Shown in pieces: positions 16,654 through 26,213 of a DNA stretch of 64,000 bases. A program made the position numbers and the translations under genes. Each line of letters begins with the position of its first letter. Positions within the stretch are counted from its first letter, which is position 1. The notes under the pieces were generated by a model. The model was not told the DNA's origin, did not search any database, and worked only from the letters and a program-made list of their open reading frames with translations. The DNA is from CALMEC01 sp031366605 (GTDB taxonomy: Bacteria; Actinomycetota; Thermoleophilia; Miltoncostaeales; Miltoncostaeaceae), in assembly GCA_031366605.1 (NCBI GenBank), contig JANLOO010000034.1:62001-126000 (forward strand), given 5' to 3'.

Positions 16654-17741
16654 TGCTGCGGTGGCTCGGCAGTGCGGCCGTACGGGGTGTTCGCCAGACC
16701 GTCCTTCAACTGGTCAATCATCGTGATCGGCCCCGGATCGACCTGACGCAAGCACGCAAGGTAGAGCGACACGTAGTCGCCCAAGAGCACCAAGTCGAGC
16801 ATGCGTGCAAGCGCGCCGCGGCCCTCGGCCTCGATTCGGGTGACCCCCTCGACGTACGGGGAGACAAGCTGGTCAGTGAGTCCGAACCGCCGCTCCACCT
16901 GACGGTGGTTACGCGGGTCCAGCAACATGATCACGCGTGTTCGGGCGCCTTGCGCGCCCATCCCCTCCATGCCCACGATCTCGTTGTGATTGTGCTCAGG
17001 AAGCCGCGACCAGTACGCCGGGATCTTGGCGTTCTCGTTGAGCTGGCATTTCCAGCGGTAGGCGATCGGGCCGGTGATCTCGGCGCCCCAGATCAGGGGC
17101 AGCCGTTCGTTGAGCAAGGACGCGACCTGCTTGGCAGGGTTTTCCTCCTCAGGGGCTCCGGGACCGTAGTCGCGGACCGCCGACGACAGGGTCTCGCGGG
17201 CCTCGACAAGCTCGGATTCGAGCGGCGGCAACACCTCGAAGCGCTCGAGTACCACCATCATCGCCGCGAGCATCTGCACCAGTGCGGCGCGGGGCATCGG
17301 CGCCTGCGGCACCTCAACCAACGGCACGCCGCGTGGCTCGTAATAGTCCTTGAATCGCCCGCCGGTCGAGATGCCGATCGCCGGACACGTGCGGTCGATG
17401 GCGTCCATCATGCAGGTCAGGGTCTCCTCGGTGGTCCCCGAGAACGATGAGCCGACGACGAGGGTGTTCTCGCCCACCCAACCGGGCAGGTAGTAGTCGC
17501 GAATCACCTGGACAGGTCGGCGCAGACGATCCCAGAACGCACCGACGATCAGGTCGCCCGCGATCGCCGAGCCTCCCATTCCGCAGATGGCGACGTTGTG
17601 GACCGCATCGGCCGGGAAGGGAATCTCGACGGCCCTGGCGCTCGCGACCGCCGCGTCAAAAACCTCGACAGCACGACCGGTCGCGCCGATCAGACCCATC
17701 GAGTCGATGTCCAAGATGTTCGGGTGGTCAAGCAGGCTCAT
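16650..17741 (-). CDS. Bifunctional phosphoglucose/phosphomannose isomerase
   Basis: The 363-residue protein has two SIS-like domains typical of the actinobacterial/archaeal PGI-PMI family. It shows VAICGMGGSAIAGDLI (about 48-63), SSFSGTTEETL (sugar-phosphate loop) and PEHNHNEIVGMEG, where the catalytic Glu and His lie. It interconverts glucose-6-P, fructose-6-P and mannose-6-P. It overlaps the nucleotidyltransferase by 14 nt and mtnA by 4 nt. Position inside a nucleotide-sugar operon suggests supply of hexose phosphates for GDP-mannose or UDP-glucose synthesis. Confidence 0.9.
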   Translation of the reverse strand: MSLLDHPNILDIDSMGLIGATGRAVEVFDAAVASARAVEIPFPADAVHNVAICGMGGSAIAGDLIVGAFWDRLRRPVQVIRDYYLPGWVGENTLVVGSSFSGTTEETLTCMMDAIDRTCPAIGISTGGRFKDYYEPRGVPLVEVPQAPMPRAALVQMLAAMMVVLERFEVLPPLESELVEARETLSSAVRDYGPGAPEEENPAKQVASLLNERLPLIWGAEITGPIAYRWKCQLNENAKIPAYWSRLPEHNHNEIVGMEGMGAQGARTRVIMLLDPRNHRQVERRFGLTDQLVSPYVEGVTRIEAEGRGALARMLDLVLLGDYVSLYLACLRQVDPGPITMIDQLKDGLANTPYGRTAEPPQQ

Positions 17742-18804
17742 TGCGCTCCCCTCCGTGCAACTGCGATTGGTCCACGTCTGCGTTGGTCGGGACGATGCCC
17801 CCGGCGACCGTCACACCGGCTGCGATCGTAGCGCCGTCTCCGACGACAGCGCCGTCCGCAACCCTGGCACGATCGCCCACCGTCACGCCTTCCCCCAGGA
17901 TGACCCCGTCGATCCGTGCGTCGCGCCCGATGCGCGAACCGGCACCGACGACGCTGCGCAGAACCACCGTACCGGGGCCCACGACCACGTCCGCGCCGAT
18001 CGTGGTGCCGGACGCGACGCGGGCGTCGGCAGCCAATTGTGCCCCGGGACCGACATAGCGGTCACCCGTCGGGGCATCCGTGCGGACTGCGCCCGCCAGG
18101 ACGTCAAGGTGCGCCTGAAGGTACGAGTCCGGGGTCCCGATGTCGCGCCAGTAGCTGTCGCTGGGGTAGCCGGCGAGTCGATCTTCGTGCGCCAGTGCGG
18201 GAAAGACGTCGCGCTCGATCGAGCAAGGCTCGCCCGACGGGATGCGCTCCAGCACCTCGCGTTCGAGCAGATACGTGCCCGCGTTGATCAAGAACGGCTC
18301 GCCCGCACGCAACTGATCCGGGCGGGGCTTCTCCAGAAATGCCTCCACGCGTCGATCGGGATGCAGCCGCACGAGCCCATACCGCGACGGATCAGCGACC
18401 GGGGTCAGGGCGAGCGTCCCGGCAACGCCGGTCGCCTGGTGCTGTGCGACGACCAGGGACAGATCGAGGTCCGTCAAAACGTCACCGTTGAACACCAGCA
18501 CCTGCGCGCTCGTCAGCAGTGGCTCCGCATTCTTGACCGCGCCGGCCGTGCCGAGTGGAACCGGGTCCACGACGTAGCGCAATCGCATCCCAATGTCCGC
18601 GCCGTCGCCAAAGTGCCGTTGCAGCGCCTCGGGTCGGTAGCCACACGAGAAGATCACGTCGGTGACGCCGAACCGTCGCAGCTGGTCCAACTGGTGCGCG
18701 ACGAAGGGCCTGTCCACCAACGGCATCATGGGTTTGGGACGCGTGTCGGTCAGCGGGCGAAGGCGCCTGCCTTCGCCGCCGACGAGGATGACCGCCTCGA
18801 TCAC
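17728..18804 (-). CDS. NDP-sugar pyrophosphorylase (mannose-1-phosphate guanylyltransferase-like)
   Basis: This 358-residue enzyme opens with the nucleotidyltransferase motif VGGEGRRLRPLTDTRPKPM, has VFNGDVLTDLDL for metal and sugar binding, and ends in a left-handed beta-helix of hexapeptide repeats (about 245-340, many V-G/A-D-G turns). This layout fits GDP-mannose or glucose-1-phosphate nucleotidyltransferases; the nucleotide cannot be fixed by reading alone. The next gene downstream is PGI/PMI, and mannose-1-phosphate would be one step from its product. It overlaps ugd by 4 nt. Confidence 0.88.
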   Translation of the reverse strand: MIEAVILVGGEGRRLRPLTDTRPKPMMPLVDRPFVAHQLDQLRRFGVTDVIFSCGYRPEALQRHFGDGADIGMRLRYVVDPVPLGTAGAVKNAEPLLTSAQVLVFNGDVLTDLDLSLVVAQHQATGVAGTLALTPVADPSRYGLVRLHPDRRVEAFLEKPRPDQLRAGEPFLINAGTYLLEREVLERIPSGEPCSIERDVFPALAHEDRLAGYPSDSYWRDIGTPDSYLQAHLDVLAGAVRTDAPTGDRYVGPGAQLAADARVASGTTIGADVVVGPGTVVLRSVVGAGSRIGRDARIDGVILGEGVTVGDRARVADGAVVGDGATIAAGVTVAGGIVPTNADVDQSQLHGGERNEPA

Positions 18805-20087
18805 GCCCGGCCGATGCCCTCGTACGTAAACCCGGCCTCGCGCATCGCCACCGGATCAAGCGCGTTTCGGCCGTCGATCAGCACCTGGCGGTTCATCATC
18901 GGAGCGAGTGCCGCCCAATCCAGGCCGATGATCTGGTGCCACTCGGTGACGAGTACGGCGGCATCGGCGCCCGTCATCGCGTCGACCGCGCTGCCGCACA
19001 ACTCGACCCCACGAAGCCGCTCGCCCGCGGCATCAATGGCGATCGGATCGTAGGCACGCACCGTGGCGCCTTCGGCCAGTAGCCGCGCCGCCAGCACCAG
19101 GCTCGACGCCTCACGCATGTCGTCGGTCTCGGGTTTGAACGCGAGTCCGAGCAACGCGACCGTCGCGCCCTCCAGCTGCCCCAGGTGCTTGCGCAGCTTG
19201 CCGATGACCCGCCGCTTCTGCAGCTCGTTGACCTCGATGACCGAGTTGAGCAACTGGAAGTGATACCCCGAGTTGCCCGCCAATTGTTTGAGTGCCGAAA
19301 CGTCTTTTGGAAAGCAGCTGCCCCCGAAGCCTATCCCTGCTTTCAAGAACGCGGTTCCGATGCGCTGATCCAGGCCCATGCCCTTTGCGACGGTGACGAC
19401 GTCCGCGCCCACCTCTTCGCAGACGTTCGCGATCTCGTTGATGAAGCTGATCTTGGTCGCCAGGAACGCGTTGGACGCGTACTTGACCATCTCGGCCGTG
19501 GGTACGGTGGTGCGGACGATCGGGGAGCCGAGTGGCTCGTAGAGGGCGGCGACGCGGTCACCGTCCTCCACGCGGAACTCGCCGATGACGACGCGGTCCG
19601 GTTTGAGGAAGTCCACGATGGCCGCGCCCTCTTTGAGGAACTCGGGGTTGGAGCAGTACCCCACGATGCCCAGGCCGTGCGCGTCCAGTTCGGCCCGTAC
19701 CCGCTCGCCCGTCCCGACCGGGACTGTGCTCTTCATGATCAACAGGTGCCGCGCGTCGGCCCCGACCGCGGCGAGTTCCTCGACGAACCCCATGACGCGC
19801 GACAGGTCGGCATCGCCGGAGTACGTCGGTGGGGTGTCGACCGCGATGAAGATCAGATCCGACCGCTCCAGAAGCCGTGGCAGGTCGAGCGTGAAATCCA
19901 GACGCTGCCGATTGGCAGCGACCAGATCTTCGAGACCCGGCTCGTAGATCGGGATCTTGCCGTCATGCAGCGCCGCGACCTTGCGCGCATCGATGTCGCG
20001 CAGCGTCACCTCGTGCCCGAGGGACGCGAGACAGACCCCGGTGACCAGACCCACGTAACCGGCCCCGATGACGCCGACGCGGGCTAT
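18801..20087 (-). CDS. ugd: UDP-glucose/GDP-mannose 6-dehydrogenase, apparent AUA start
   Basis: The product oxidises UDP-glucose to UDP-glucuronate. It shows the Rossmann motif GVIGAGYVGLVTG at the N-terminus, the catalytic Cys in AGIGFGGSCFPKDVSAL, and FKPETDDMREA. The first ATG, GTG or TTG in frame is GTG 20054, but that lies inside the glycine-rich loop and would delete the first beta strand. Between the previous in-frame stop and that GTG there is no ATG, GTG, TTG or CTG. The conserved sequence starts just after ATA at 20087-20085, which overlaps the TAG of the LCP gene (CTATAG). An AUA start is the simplest reading; a sequence error is possible. Confidence 0.88.
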   Translation of the reverse strand: MARVGVIGAGYVGLVTGVCLASLGHEVTLRDIDARKVAALHDGKIPIYEPGLEDLVAANRQRLDFTLDLPRLLERSDLIFIAVDTPPTYSGDADLSRVMGFVEELAAVGADARHLLIMKSTVPVGTGERVRAELDAHGLGIVGYCSNPEFLKEGAAIVDFLKPDRVVIGEFRVEDGDRVAALYEPLGSPIVRTTVPTAEMVKYASNAFLATKISFINEIANVCEEVGADVVTVAKGMGLDQRIGTAFLKAGIGFGGSCFPKDVSALKQLAGNSGYHFQLLNSVIEVNELQKRRVIGKLRKHLGQLEGATVALLGLAFKPETDDMREASSLVLAARLLAEGATVRAYDPIAIDAAGERLRGVELCGSAVDAMTGADAAVLVTEWHQIIGLDWAALAPMMNRQVLIDGRNALDPVAMREAGFTYEGIGRA

Positions 20088-21955
20088 AGCGTCCGCCCCA
20101 CTTTGGTCACGGGGATCGCGGTGTCCCGCTGCCCCTTCTTGACCTTGACCTTGCCCGGCCGCACCATGAACGCCTTGATGTCACGAATCGTCGCGACGGT
20201 CAGCGACTCGTCCAACGCGTTGGAGACCCAATACGTCATCGCCCCACGCTGCCACAGCAGCCGCTGCATGTTCTTGCCGTCATAGAACGTGGTGTTGCCC
20301 TTCTTGTCGCGCCCGGTGCCGGTGTCGACGATCGGGGGCTTCACCATGTTGGTCTGCGTGATCGTCATGTACCGGTAGCCACCCAACAACGAGTTGCCAG
20401 ACAACTGCACCACGAACGTGAGGGCGTTCGGCTTACCTCGATCGCCGCGGTCCACGTTGTACAGCCGTATGTACTTGACCGCCGAACCCGGTGGAAGATG
20501 CGTCGGCACCAGCAGGTCCATGCCCGTGAACGCCCGCGCGTTTTGCACGGTCCGGCGCAGGCTCGTCGTCAGGATGGTGGCGGGCTTTTGCTTGACGGGG
20601 GCGGGCGGCGGCTTGGGGTCGGCGAGCCCGTTGAAGTCTCCGCCGACCACCACCAACACATCCGCGTCCGTCGGCTGCCCGGCCCGACGCTGTCCGATAC
20701 TGCCGCTCTGGCCGAAGAGCCTCTGGATCGCCTTGGCTTCGTTGCGCTTGTTCTCGGCGTAGAAGACCGATGTGGTCGAGTAGAACCCGTCCGGCGCGTC
20801 CCCCGCGAAGTAGACCTTGTAGCCGCGTCCCTCGAGTGCCTTGGCCGCCCTGGTCCCGACCAGCAGTTTCTTGCTGCCGTTGTAGACCCAGACGACGACC
20901 TTGGACGGGTCCGTCGCCTTGACCTCCGAATCGCTCGTGAAAAACGGGTTCTTCCAGCGATCGACCGCCTCGCTGATCAACGTCGGGGTAGTGTCGACGA
21001 CGGACCCGCAGCAGCTCTCGCTGTGCCCGCCGCTGGTCCCGATGGTCGTCCGCGCGATGTGATCCTTCTCGGTCCGCAAGCCGAACAGCAGGAAGTCCTT
21101 GAGTCGCGACGTCGATCGCAGGCTTGTCGTGACCTCGTCGTGGACGGCGTCGATGATGTTGTCCAGGCCACGCGCACCCCGGCTTTCGCGCTTGAGTTCC
21201 GCCAAGAACGCCTGTTGGCGGGCGATGCGACCAAAATCGTTGTCGCCGTGGCGATAGCGCACGTAGTCCAGGGCATCGAAGCCGTTGAGCTTCTGGTACC
21301 CGGGCTTGATGTCCAGTTGCTCGAACGACGAGGTCGAGCCCAGACCGGAGTTGTTGTTGTAGTACCAGCGGTCGACGTCGAGGTAGACCCCCTTGGCGTC
21401 GTTGACCAGGCGCCGGAACGCCTCGAAGTCGACGTTGAAGAAGTGGTCGATCTTCTCGCCGGTCAGTTGACTGATGGTCTCGATGGCGAGCTTGTTGCTG
21501 CCAAACGCATACGCCGCGTTGATCTTGTTCCGGCCGTAGCCCGGGACGTTGACGAACAGGTCGCGCGGAAACGAGAGCATCGAAACGAAGTTGCGCTTGA
21601 TGTCGAGTCGCACGAGGATCAGCGTGTCACCGCGTCCGCCGTCGCCGCGGCCGCTCTTACTCGCACGTTTGTCGGACCCGATCAGCAGGATGTTCCACGG
21701 GCGATCCCCGAGGTTCTTGGGTTCCTGCGTCAACACCTTCGTGGCCTCGATGACCTCCGGAGCGTTGTTTTGGTCATTCGACAGGGCGCGGTCAGCGTAT
21801 TTCTGCGCAAAGATCAGCGCGGACCCCCCGAGTGCGAGGAGCGCGGCGATCGACCACGCGAACGCCCCGAGCACGGGTCGACGGCGACGCGGCTTCTGGT
21901 AGTAGGTCGCATCGCGGTGATCGAGCGGGCCGCGGGACGGGTCGACCGTGCTCAC
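20084..21955 (-). CDS. LCP (LytR-CpsA-Psr) cell-wall glycopolymer ligase
   Basis: From GTG 21955, which overlaps the upstream stop (GTGA), the product is 623 residues. It has a basic N-terminus, one membrane span (about 29-50) and an LCP domain with RGDTLILVRLD, SFPRDLFVNVPG and the Arg-rich DYVRYRHGDNDFGRIARQQ. A LytR C-terminal domain follows (about 355-440, VVWVYNGS to YFAGDAPDG), then a further extracellular region. LCP enzymes attach teichoic acids, capsule or arabinogalactan to peptidoglycan. The following ugd and sugar genes fit synthesis of such a polymer. Confidence 0.92.
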   Translation of the reverse strand: MSTVDPSRGPLDHRDATYYQKPRRRRPVLGAFAWSIAALLALGGSALIFAQKYADRALSNDQNNAPEVIEATKVLTQEPKNLGDRPWNILLIGSDKRASKSGRGDGGRGDTLILVRLDIKRNFVSMLSFPRDLFVNVPGYGRNKINAAYAFGSNKLAIETISQLTGEKIDHFFNVDFEAFRRLVNDAKGVYLDVDRWYYNNNSGLGSTSSFEQLDIKPGYQKLNGFDALDYVRYRHGDNDFGRIARQQAFLAELKRESRGARGLDNIIDAVHDEVTTSLRSTSRLKDFLLFGLRTEKDHIARTTIGTSGGHSESCCGSVVDTTPTLISEAVDRWKNPFFTSDSEVKATDPSKVVVWVYNGSKKLLVGTRAAKALEGRGYKVYFAGDAPDGFYSTTSVFYAENKRNEAKAIQRLFGQSGSIGQRRAGQPTDADVLVVVGGDFNGLADPKPPPAPVKQKPATILTTSLRRTVQNARAFTGMDLLVPTHLPPGSAVKYIRLYNVDRGDRGKPNALTFVVQLSGNSLLGGYRYMTITQTNMVKPPIVDTGTGRDKKGNTTFYDGKNMQRLLWQRGAMTYWVSNALDESLTVATIRDIKAFMVRPGKVKVKKGQRDTAIPVTKVGRTL

Positions 21956-23055
21956 GCGGCTGAGACCTCCGCGGAGTGGTCGACGATCCGATCGGCGACG
22001 AGGCCGGCGAAGTCGACGAGCGCGCGGCGGTACGAGGCCAGACATACAGCCTCGACGTACTCGGAGGGGCCGTGGTGGCCGGCGCCACGGGGACCGAACT
22101 CAACGGCGGGGACGCCCGCGGCCAAGAACCCGACCGCGTCCGATGCCCCGTCGCGGCCGACGGAGGCAGCCGTCGGTTCGTACGCGCCGACGGCTTGGAG
22201 CAGCAGCTGGACGAACGGGTCGGTCGGGTCGACGTACGCTGGGGGCCGTTCGACCAACACTTCGACCGTCCAGTCACCCAGGCCACGGATCTGTGCCAGG
22301 ACCTCGTCCGGGTCCTGCCCGGGCAGGTAGCGCACATCAATGTCCAGGCGACAGTGGTCGGGCACCTTGTTGATCGCATCCCCGCCGTGAATGCGACCCA
22401 GGTTGATGGAGGGGCGGGCGAACATCTCGGTGGACGCCGACGCAAACGGCAGGGCCTCGATCAGCCGATAGCGATCCACACCGGCCAGGATCGCCGACTG
22501 CCCGAGCCACGGGGTCGACCCGTGCGCCGCGACCCCCTCGATCTCGGCGCGCAGCATCATGACACCCTTGGCCTGCACGCCCACCTGCATGTCGGTCGGC
22601 TCGCCGCAGATCACAAAATCCGCACGCAGGCCATCGGCGACGAGCATCTCGGTGCAGTTTGGTCCCGGCTCCGAGCGCTCTTCGTCCGGAACGACGACAA
22701 ACTCGACGACCACGCCGTCGAGCCCCTTGGCCAGGTCGGACGTCGCCAACATCATGGCGGCCAAAGCGCCCTTCATGTCGTAGGCGCCGCGTCCGTAGAC
22801 ACGGCCGTCCTCGTGTCGCGCGCGGTACTGGTCTGACCGCCCCGGCACCACGTCCAGATGCCCGTGAAAGATCAGGCGCTGCGAACCCGACCCGACGCGG
22901 GCCACGATGCAGTCGCGGTCGCCAAACGTCCGTCGCTCCACGCGTGCGCCACAGCCCTCGAGCCATCCCTCGACGAAATCGAGTGCGGGGCCCAGGCCTG
23001 CGGGGGTCGCGGTGTCGAACGCGATCAGGCGCTCCGTGAGCTGAACTTCATCCAA
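21952..23055 (-). CDS. M20 family metallopeptidase (DapE/ArgE-like)
   Basis: The 367-residue protein has the M20 metal ligands: HGHLDVVPG (His66, Asp68), YGRGAYDMKGALAA (bridging Asp), PDEERSEPG (catalytic and metal Glu) and a late His in GPRGAGHHGPSEYVE. The dimerisation domain lies between (about 160-270). Succinyl-diaminopimelate desuccinylase, acetylornithine deacetylase and dipeptidase are all possible. The TTG at 23055 is chosen because residues upstream look non-conserved and run into the MFS gene; no strong ribosome site is seen. It overlaps the LCP start by 4 nt. Confidence 0.82.
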   Translation of the reverse strand: MDEVQLTERLIAFDTATPAGLGPALDFVEGWLEGCGARVERRTFGDRDCIVARVGSGSQRLIFHGHLDVVPGRSDQYRARHEDGRVYGRGAYDMKGALAAMMLATSDLAKGLDGVVVEFVVVPDEERSEPGPNCTEMLVADGLRADFVICGEPTDMQVGVQAKGVMMLRAEIEGVAAHGSTPWLGQSAILAGVDRYRLIEALPFASASTEMFARPSINLGRIHGGDAINKVPDHCRLDIDVRYLPGQDPDEVLAQIRGLGDWTVEVLVERPPAYVDPTDPFVQLLLQAVGAYEPTAASVGRDGASDAVGFLAAGVPAVEFGPRGAGHHGPSEYVEAVCLASYRRALVDFAGLVADRIVDHSAEVSAA

Positions 23056-23080
23056 CGCGGGCGATCTTAGCTGAGCCGTC

Positions 23081-24361
23081 CTACGGACCGGCCGAAGTCC
23101 GGGTCTCGGCCGCAGCGCGATCTCGCCGCGCGAGGAAACCCTCGCGAATCCCACCGCCAGGCAGGTGGGTGAGTCCGTCGATGGCCGGGACCCTGTGCGT
23201 CAGACTCCAGAACCCCCAGGCACCGAGCAGCGCCGCGCACGTGCCGAGGCTCCAGCGGATGCCGACGGCTTCAGCCAACAGGCCTGCTCCCTGGGCCCCG
23301 ACGGCGATGGGCGCGAGCACGGCCAGCTGGTAGAGCCCCAACATCCGCCCGAGCAGTTGCGGGGGTGAGCCCAGCTGAATCGCCGCGTTCGTCGCGATGA
23401 ACATCCAGATCCAGAAGACGCCGCCCACGACCATCGCGACCAGGGCGAGCCCGAACCAACGGGTCGTCGCGAGCACCGTCATCGCCACGGCAAACGCGAC
23501 GGTGGCCGTCGGCAACGCATGGTGTCGCGGATAGCCCGCGCGGCCGAAGCGCGCCAAGAGCCACGCCCCGATCAGGGCACCCCCGCCCATGCTGCCCAGC
23601 AACAGACCGAGCCCCACCTCGCGAACGCCCAAGTGCGCAGCGACGACCGGCGCGAGTTCCTGAGCCGGTGCGGCCAGCGCGGCAAAAATCGCCATGCCGA
23701 CCAACAGTCGGCGCGATGCCGGGTCACCAATCGCGTAGCGCAACGCTTCGGACATAGGCGCACGCGAGCCAGGCGACGCAGGCGGGAACGGCTCCATGCG
23801 CAGCAACACCAGGATCAACACGCCGAATGACGCCGTGTTGGCGGCAAAACAGGCCGCCGGCCCCCCGAGGACCAACATCAGACCACCAAGTGTGGGCCCG
23901 GCGAGCCGCGCAACGTTGATGCCGGCAGCATTGAGCGCGATCGCCTCGGGCAAATTGTCACGCCCGGCGAGGGCCCCCACCAGGGCCAGCATGGCGGGCA
24001 ACCCAGCCGCAAACCCGACACCCACCGCGAACGTCGCGATGTAGATGACCGCTGGGGTGGCCATGTCCAGCGCCGCGAGCACGGCCAGCCCACCGGCCCC
24101 CACCGCCTGCAGCGCAAACGTGACGATCCCCACCACCCGCCGGTCGACGCGATCGGCCAACTGCCCGGCATACCCCGACAGCAAGAACGCGGGTCCACGC
24201 GCGACCATGGTGAGCGCCCCAACAGCCGCCGGGCTGTGCGTCAGGTCATAGATGAGCCAACCGGCGCCGACGACCTGCAGCCACGACCCGGCGTTTGACG
24301 CCAGGCTCGCCAACCAGAACCTCCGAAACGCCGTGACCTTCAGTACCGCGGGAACCGCCAT
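23081..24361 (-). CDS. MFS transporter (EntS-like MFS_3 group)
   Basis: The 426-residue membrane protein has about twelve spans. It begins FRRFWLASLASNAGSWLQVVGAGWLIYDLT, the opening typical of the MFS_3/EntS group of exporters, with the loop motif GQLADRVDRRVVG between spans 2 and 3. Members export siderophores or drugs; nothing nearby indicates a substrate. It lies 25 nt upstream of the M20 peptidase start, so co-transcription is possible. Confidence 0.88.
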   Translation of the reverse strand: MAVPAVLKVTAFRRFWLASLASNAGSWLQVVGAGWLIYDLTHSPAAVGALTMVARGPAFLLSGYAGQLADRVDRRVVGIVTFALQAVGAGGLAVLAALDMATPAVIYIATFAVGVGFAAGLPAMLALVGALAGRDNLPEAIALNAAGINVARLAGPTLGGLMLVLGGPAACFAANTASFGVLILVLLRMEPFPPASPGSRAPMSEALRYAIGDPASRRLLVGMAIFAALAAPAQELAPVVAAHLGVREVGLGLLLGSMGGGALIGAWLLARFGRAGYPRHHALPTATVAFAVAMTVLATTRWFGLALVAMVVGGVFWIWMFIATNAAIQLGSPPQLLGRMLGLYQLAVLAPIAVGAQGAGLLAEAVGIRWSLGTCAALLGAWGFWSLTHRVPAIDGLTHLPGGGIREGFLARRDRAAAETRTSAGP

Positions 24362-24454
24362 GAACGGACAGTAACGCGCAGCGGCCTGCGCATTGGGCTT
24401 CCGACCCCGTGGCTAGGCTTTTTCAAGCTTCGAATCCACTCATCTGGAGGCCTG

Positions 24455-26116
24455 ATGCAACGTCGGACCCGAACGCGATTGTCGTTGTCGTTTGTGACCG
24501 TGGTCGCGGGACTCGCTGCGATGTCGGGCGCTGCGCTCGGCGCTGTCGGTCTGGGTCCGCTCCGCTTCTTCCCGTCGGGAAGCCCGTTCGCGGGGAGTGC
24601 ACCGACGACGCAGTCCGTTGCCCTCAATGTCCATGGCGACGCGGTCGTCGGCGAGGAGGTCCGGTCGCAGAACGGCACGCTTGCCACACCGACGGTCCGG
24701 ACCAGGAGTGGCGCACGCGGGGCATGGAGCCCGACCGCCGCATTGGCCAAACCCAGCAACGACACATCCGAACCGCAGGTCGCGATCAACGCCGCCGGCA
24801 ACCGCATTGCGGTGTTCCGACGGCTGGGCCGCTACGTCGCCTCGCGTCAGCGCGCCACCGGTTGGACGCTCTCCAACATCGATGCACCGGCTCCGACGAC
24901 CGACGATGTCAACGCGATCACCATCACGCCCAGTGGACGAGCGCGCTTTGTCCACGCACTTCCGGACGCCGGGTGCGACCCCATCCCGGCGACGTGCCCA
25001 TGGACAGTCTGGGTCTACGACCAGGCGGGCGCCGGGGCGTTCTGGACGCGTGGCGATGACTCGCTCCGCATTCCGCCCACGCAGCGCCCCGTCATCGCGG
25101 TCAACGGACGGGGTGACGTGCTGGTGGCGTGGGCGACTCCCGGTGCATCAGGGCGCGTCAACGCCTCGCGCAGACTGGTCGGCGAGACCGTGTTCGAGTC
25201 GCCGCTGTCCGTATCGGACCCGGGCGTCCGGGGCGACGTTGACGCCGCCATCGGCGATGGCGGCGACGCGGCCATCGGGTGGGTCCATCCGGACGCTCCG
25301 GGAACGGGCAGCGGGTTCACCGGCCGTATCGATGTGTCGATCCGCCGCGACAACCTTCCGCTCTGGGCGAGCCCCGAAACGGTCGTGCCGGCCGGCGCGG
25401 CCAACCCCGACTTCGACCTGGCCGTGGACTCGGCCGCGAACGTCGTGTTGGCGTGGACGACGTTCCCGGCATCCGCGGGGGCGCCGTTCACAGTCGACGC
25501 AGCGATTCGGTCATCTGCCACGTCCGTGTGGGTCCCGTCTCCGCGACTCGATTCAGCCGCGACCGGAGATGGCGAGTCGCTGACGCTCCTGAGCGTCTTG
25601 GCCGCAGGTGGACGCGCGTTCGTCACGTACGAAAAGCACCTGGGCCCCGACGCGAACCTGGAGCGCCTCGCGGTCGGCGGTCCCACCGGCTGGAACGTGC
25701 GGACGCTCGCAGGCAACGCCGACCCAACCGCCGCCAGCGGTGACGCGGCGCGCGCCCTGGGCGCCGTGGCGCAAAACGGTTCGTTGATCCTGGTTTCGAG
25801 TGGACTGCAGGTGCGTAATGACGATGCTGCGACCACGCTGGCGGCGGCGCGGGCCGGCGGCCTGGCGGTCAAGGTGACCGGCCGGTCGGCCGAGCTGCGG
25901 TTTCGCCTCAACACCCAGTCCCGCGTGTTCGTCCAGCGTCGCAGCGGGGCCAACTTCACGAGGACCGGCGAGTACGCACCCAAGATCTTCCCCGCCGGCG
26001 CCAACCGCATGAACCTGGGACGCCTGCCCATCGGGCGCTACCTCGTCGGCATCGGCGCCTGCAGCCGCAGCCGCGGCTGCACCGCGACCCGCCTGGTGGC
26101 GTTCCGCATCCGGTGA
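24455..26116 (+). CDS. Large exported protein of unknown function
   Basis: The 553-residue product starts with a clear signal peptide (about 1-28, ending GAALGA) behind a good ribosome site (GGAGG, 6 nt spacing). The body repeats a pattern of about 40-50 residues, such as SVALNVHGDAVVGEEV, VAINAAGNRIAVFRR, IAVNGRGDVLVAWATPG and AAIGDGGDAAIGWV. This looks like blades of a beta-propeller as in many actinobacterial secreted proteins. The tail ends ACSRSRGCTATRLVAFRIR, with a Cys pair. No enzymatic motif is visible. It stands alone between convergent and co-directional genes. Confidence 0.82.
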   Translation: MQRRTRTRLSLSFVTVVAGLAAMSGAALGAVGLGPLRFFPSGSPFAGSAPTTQSVALNVHGDAVVGEEVRSQNGTLATPTVRTRSGARGAWSPTAALAKPSNDTSEPQVAINAAGNRIAVFRRLGRYVASRQRATGWTLSNIDAPAPTTDDVNAITITPSGRARFVHALPDAGCDPIPATCPWTVWVYDQAGAGAFWTRGDDSLRIPPTQRPVIAVNGRGDVLVAWATPGASGRVNASRRLVGETVFESPLSVSDPGVRGDVDAAIGDGGDAAIGWVHPDAPGTGSGFTGRIDVSIRRDNLPLWASPETVVPAGAANPDFDLAVDSAANVVLAWTTFPASAGAPFTVDAAIRSSATSVWVPSPRLDSAATGDGESLTLLSVLAAGGRAFVTYEKHLGPDANLERLAVGGPTGWNVRTLAGNADPTAASGDAARALGAVAQNGSLILVSSGLQVRNDDAATTLAAARAGGLAVKVTGRSAELRFRLNTQSRVFVQRRSGANFTRTGEYAPKIFPAGANRMNLGRLPIGRYLVGIGACSRSRGCTATRLVAFRIR

Positions 26117-26213
26117 GCCGAATCTCGCCGCGCGTTCTGCCGGGCTCGGGAACGCGATCGGGGTGTCGGACGTAGAGGGGGTACCACCGCGTCACCTACT
26201 CCTGGAGTTCCCC

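Noticed and set aside
24391..24414. TTGGGC ... TAGGCT as a promoter of the exported protein at 24455
   Set aside because: The spacer is only 15 nt and the -35 is poor, so it is not listed as a feature.
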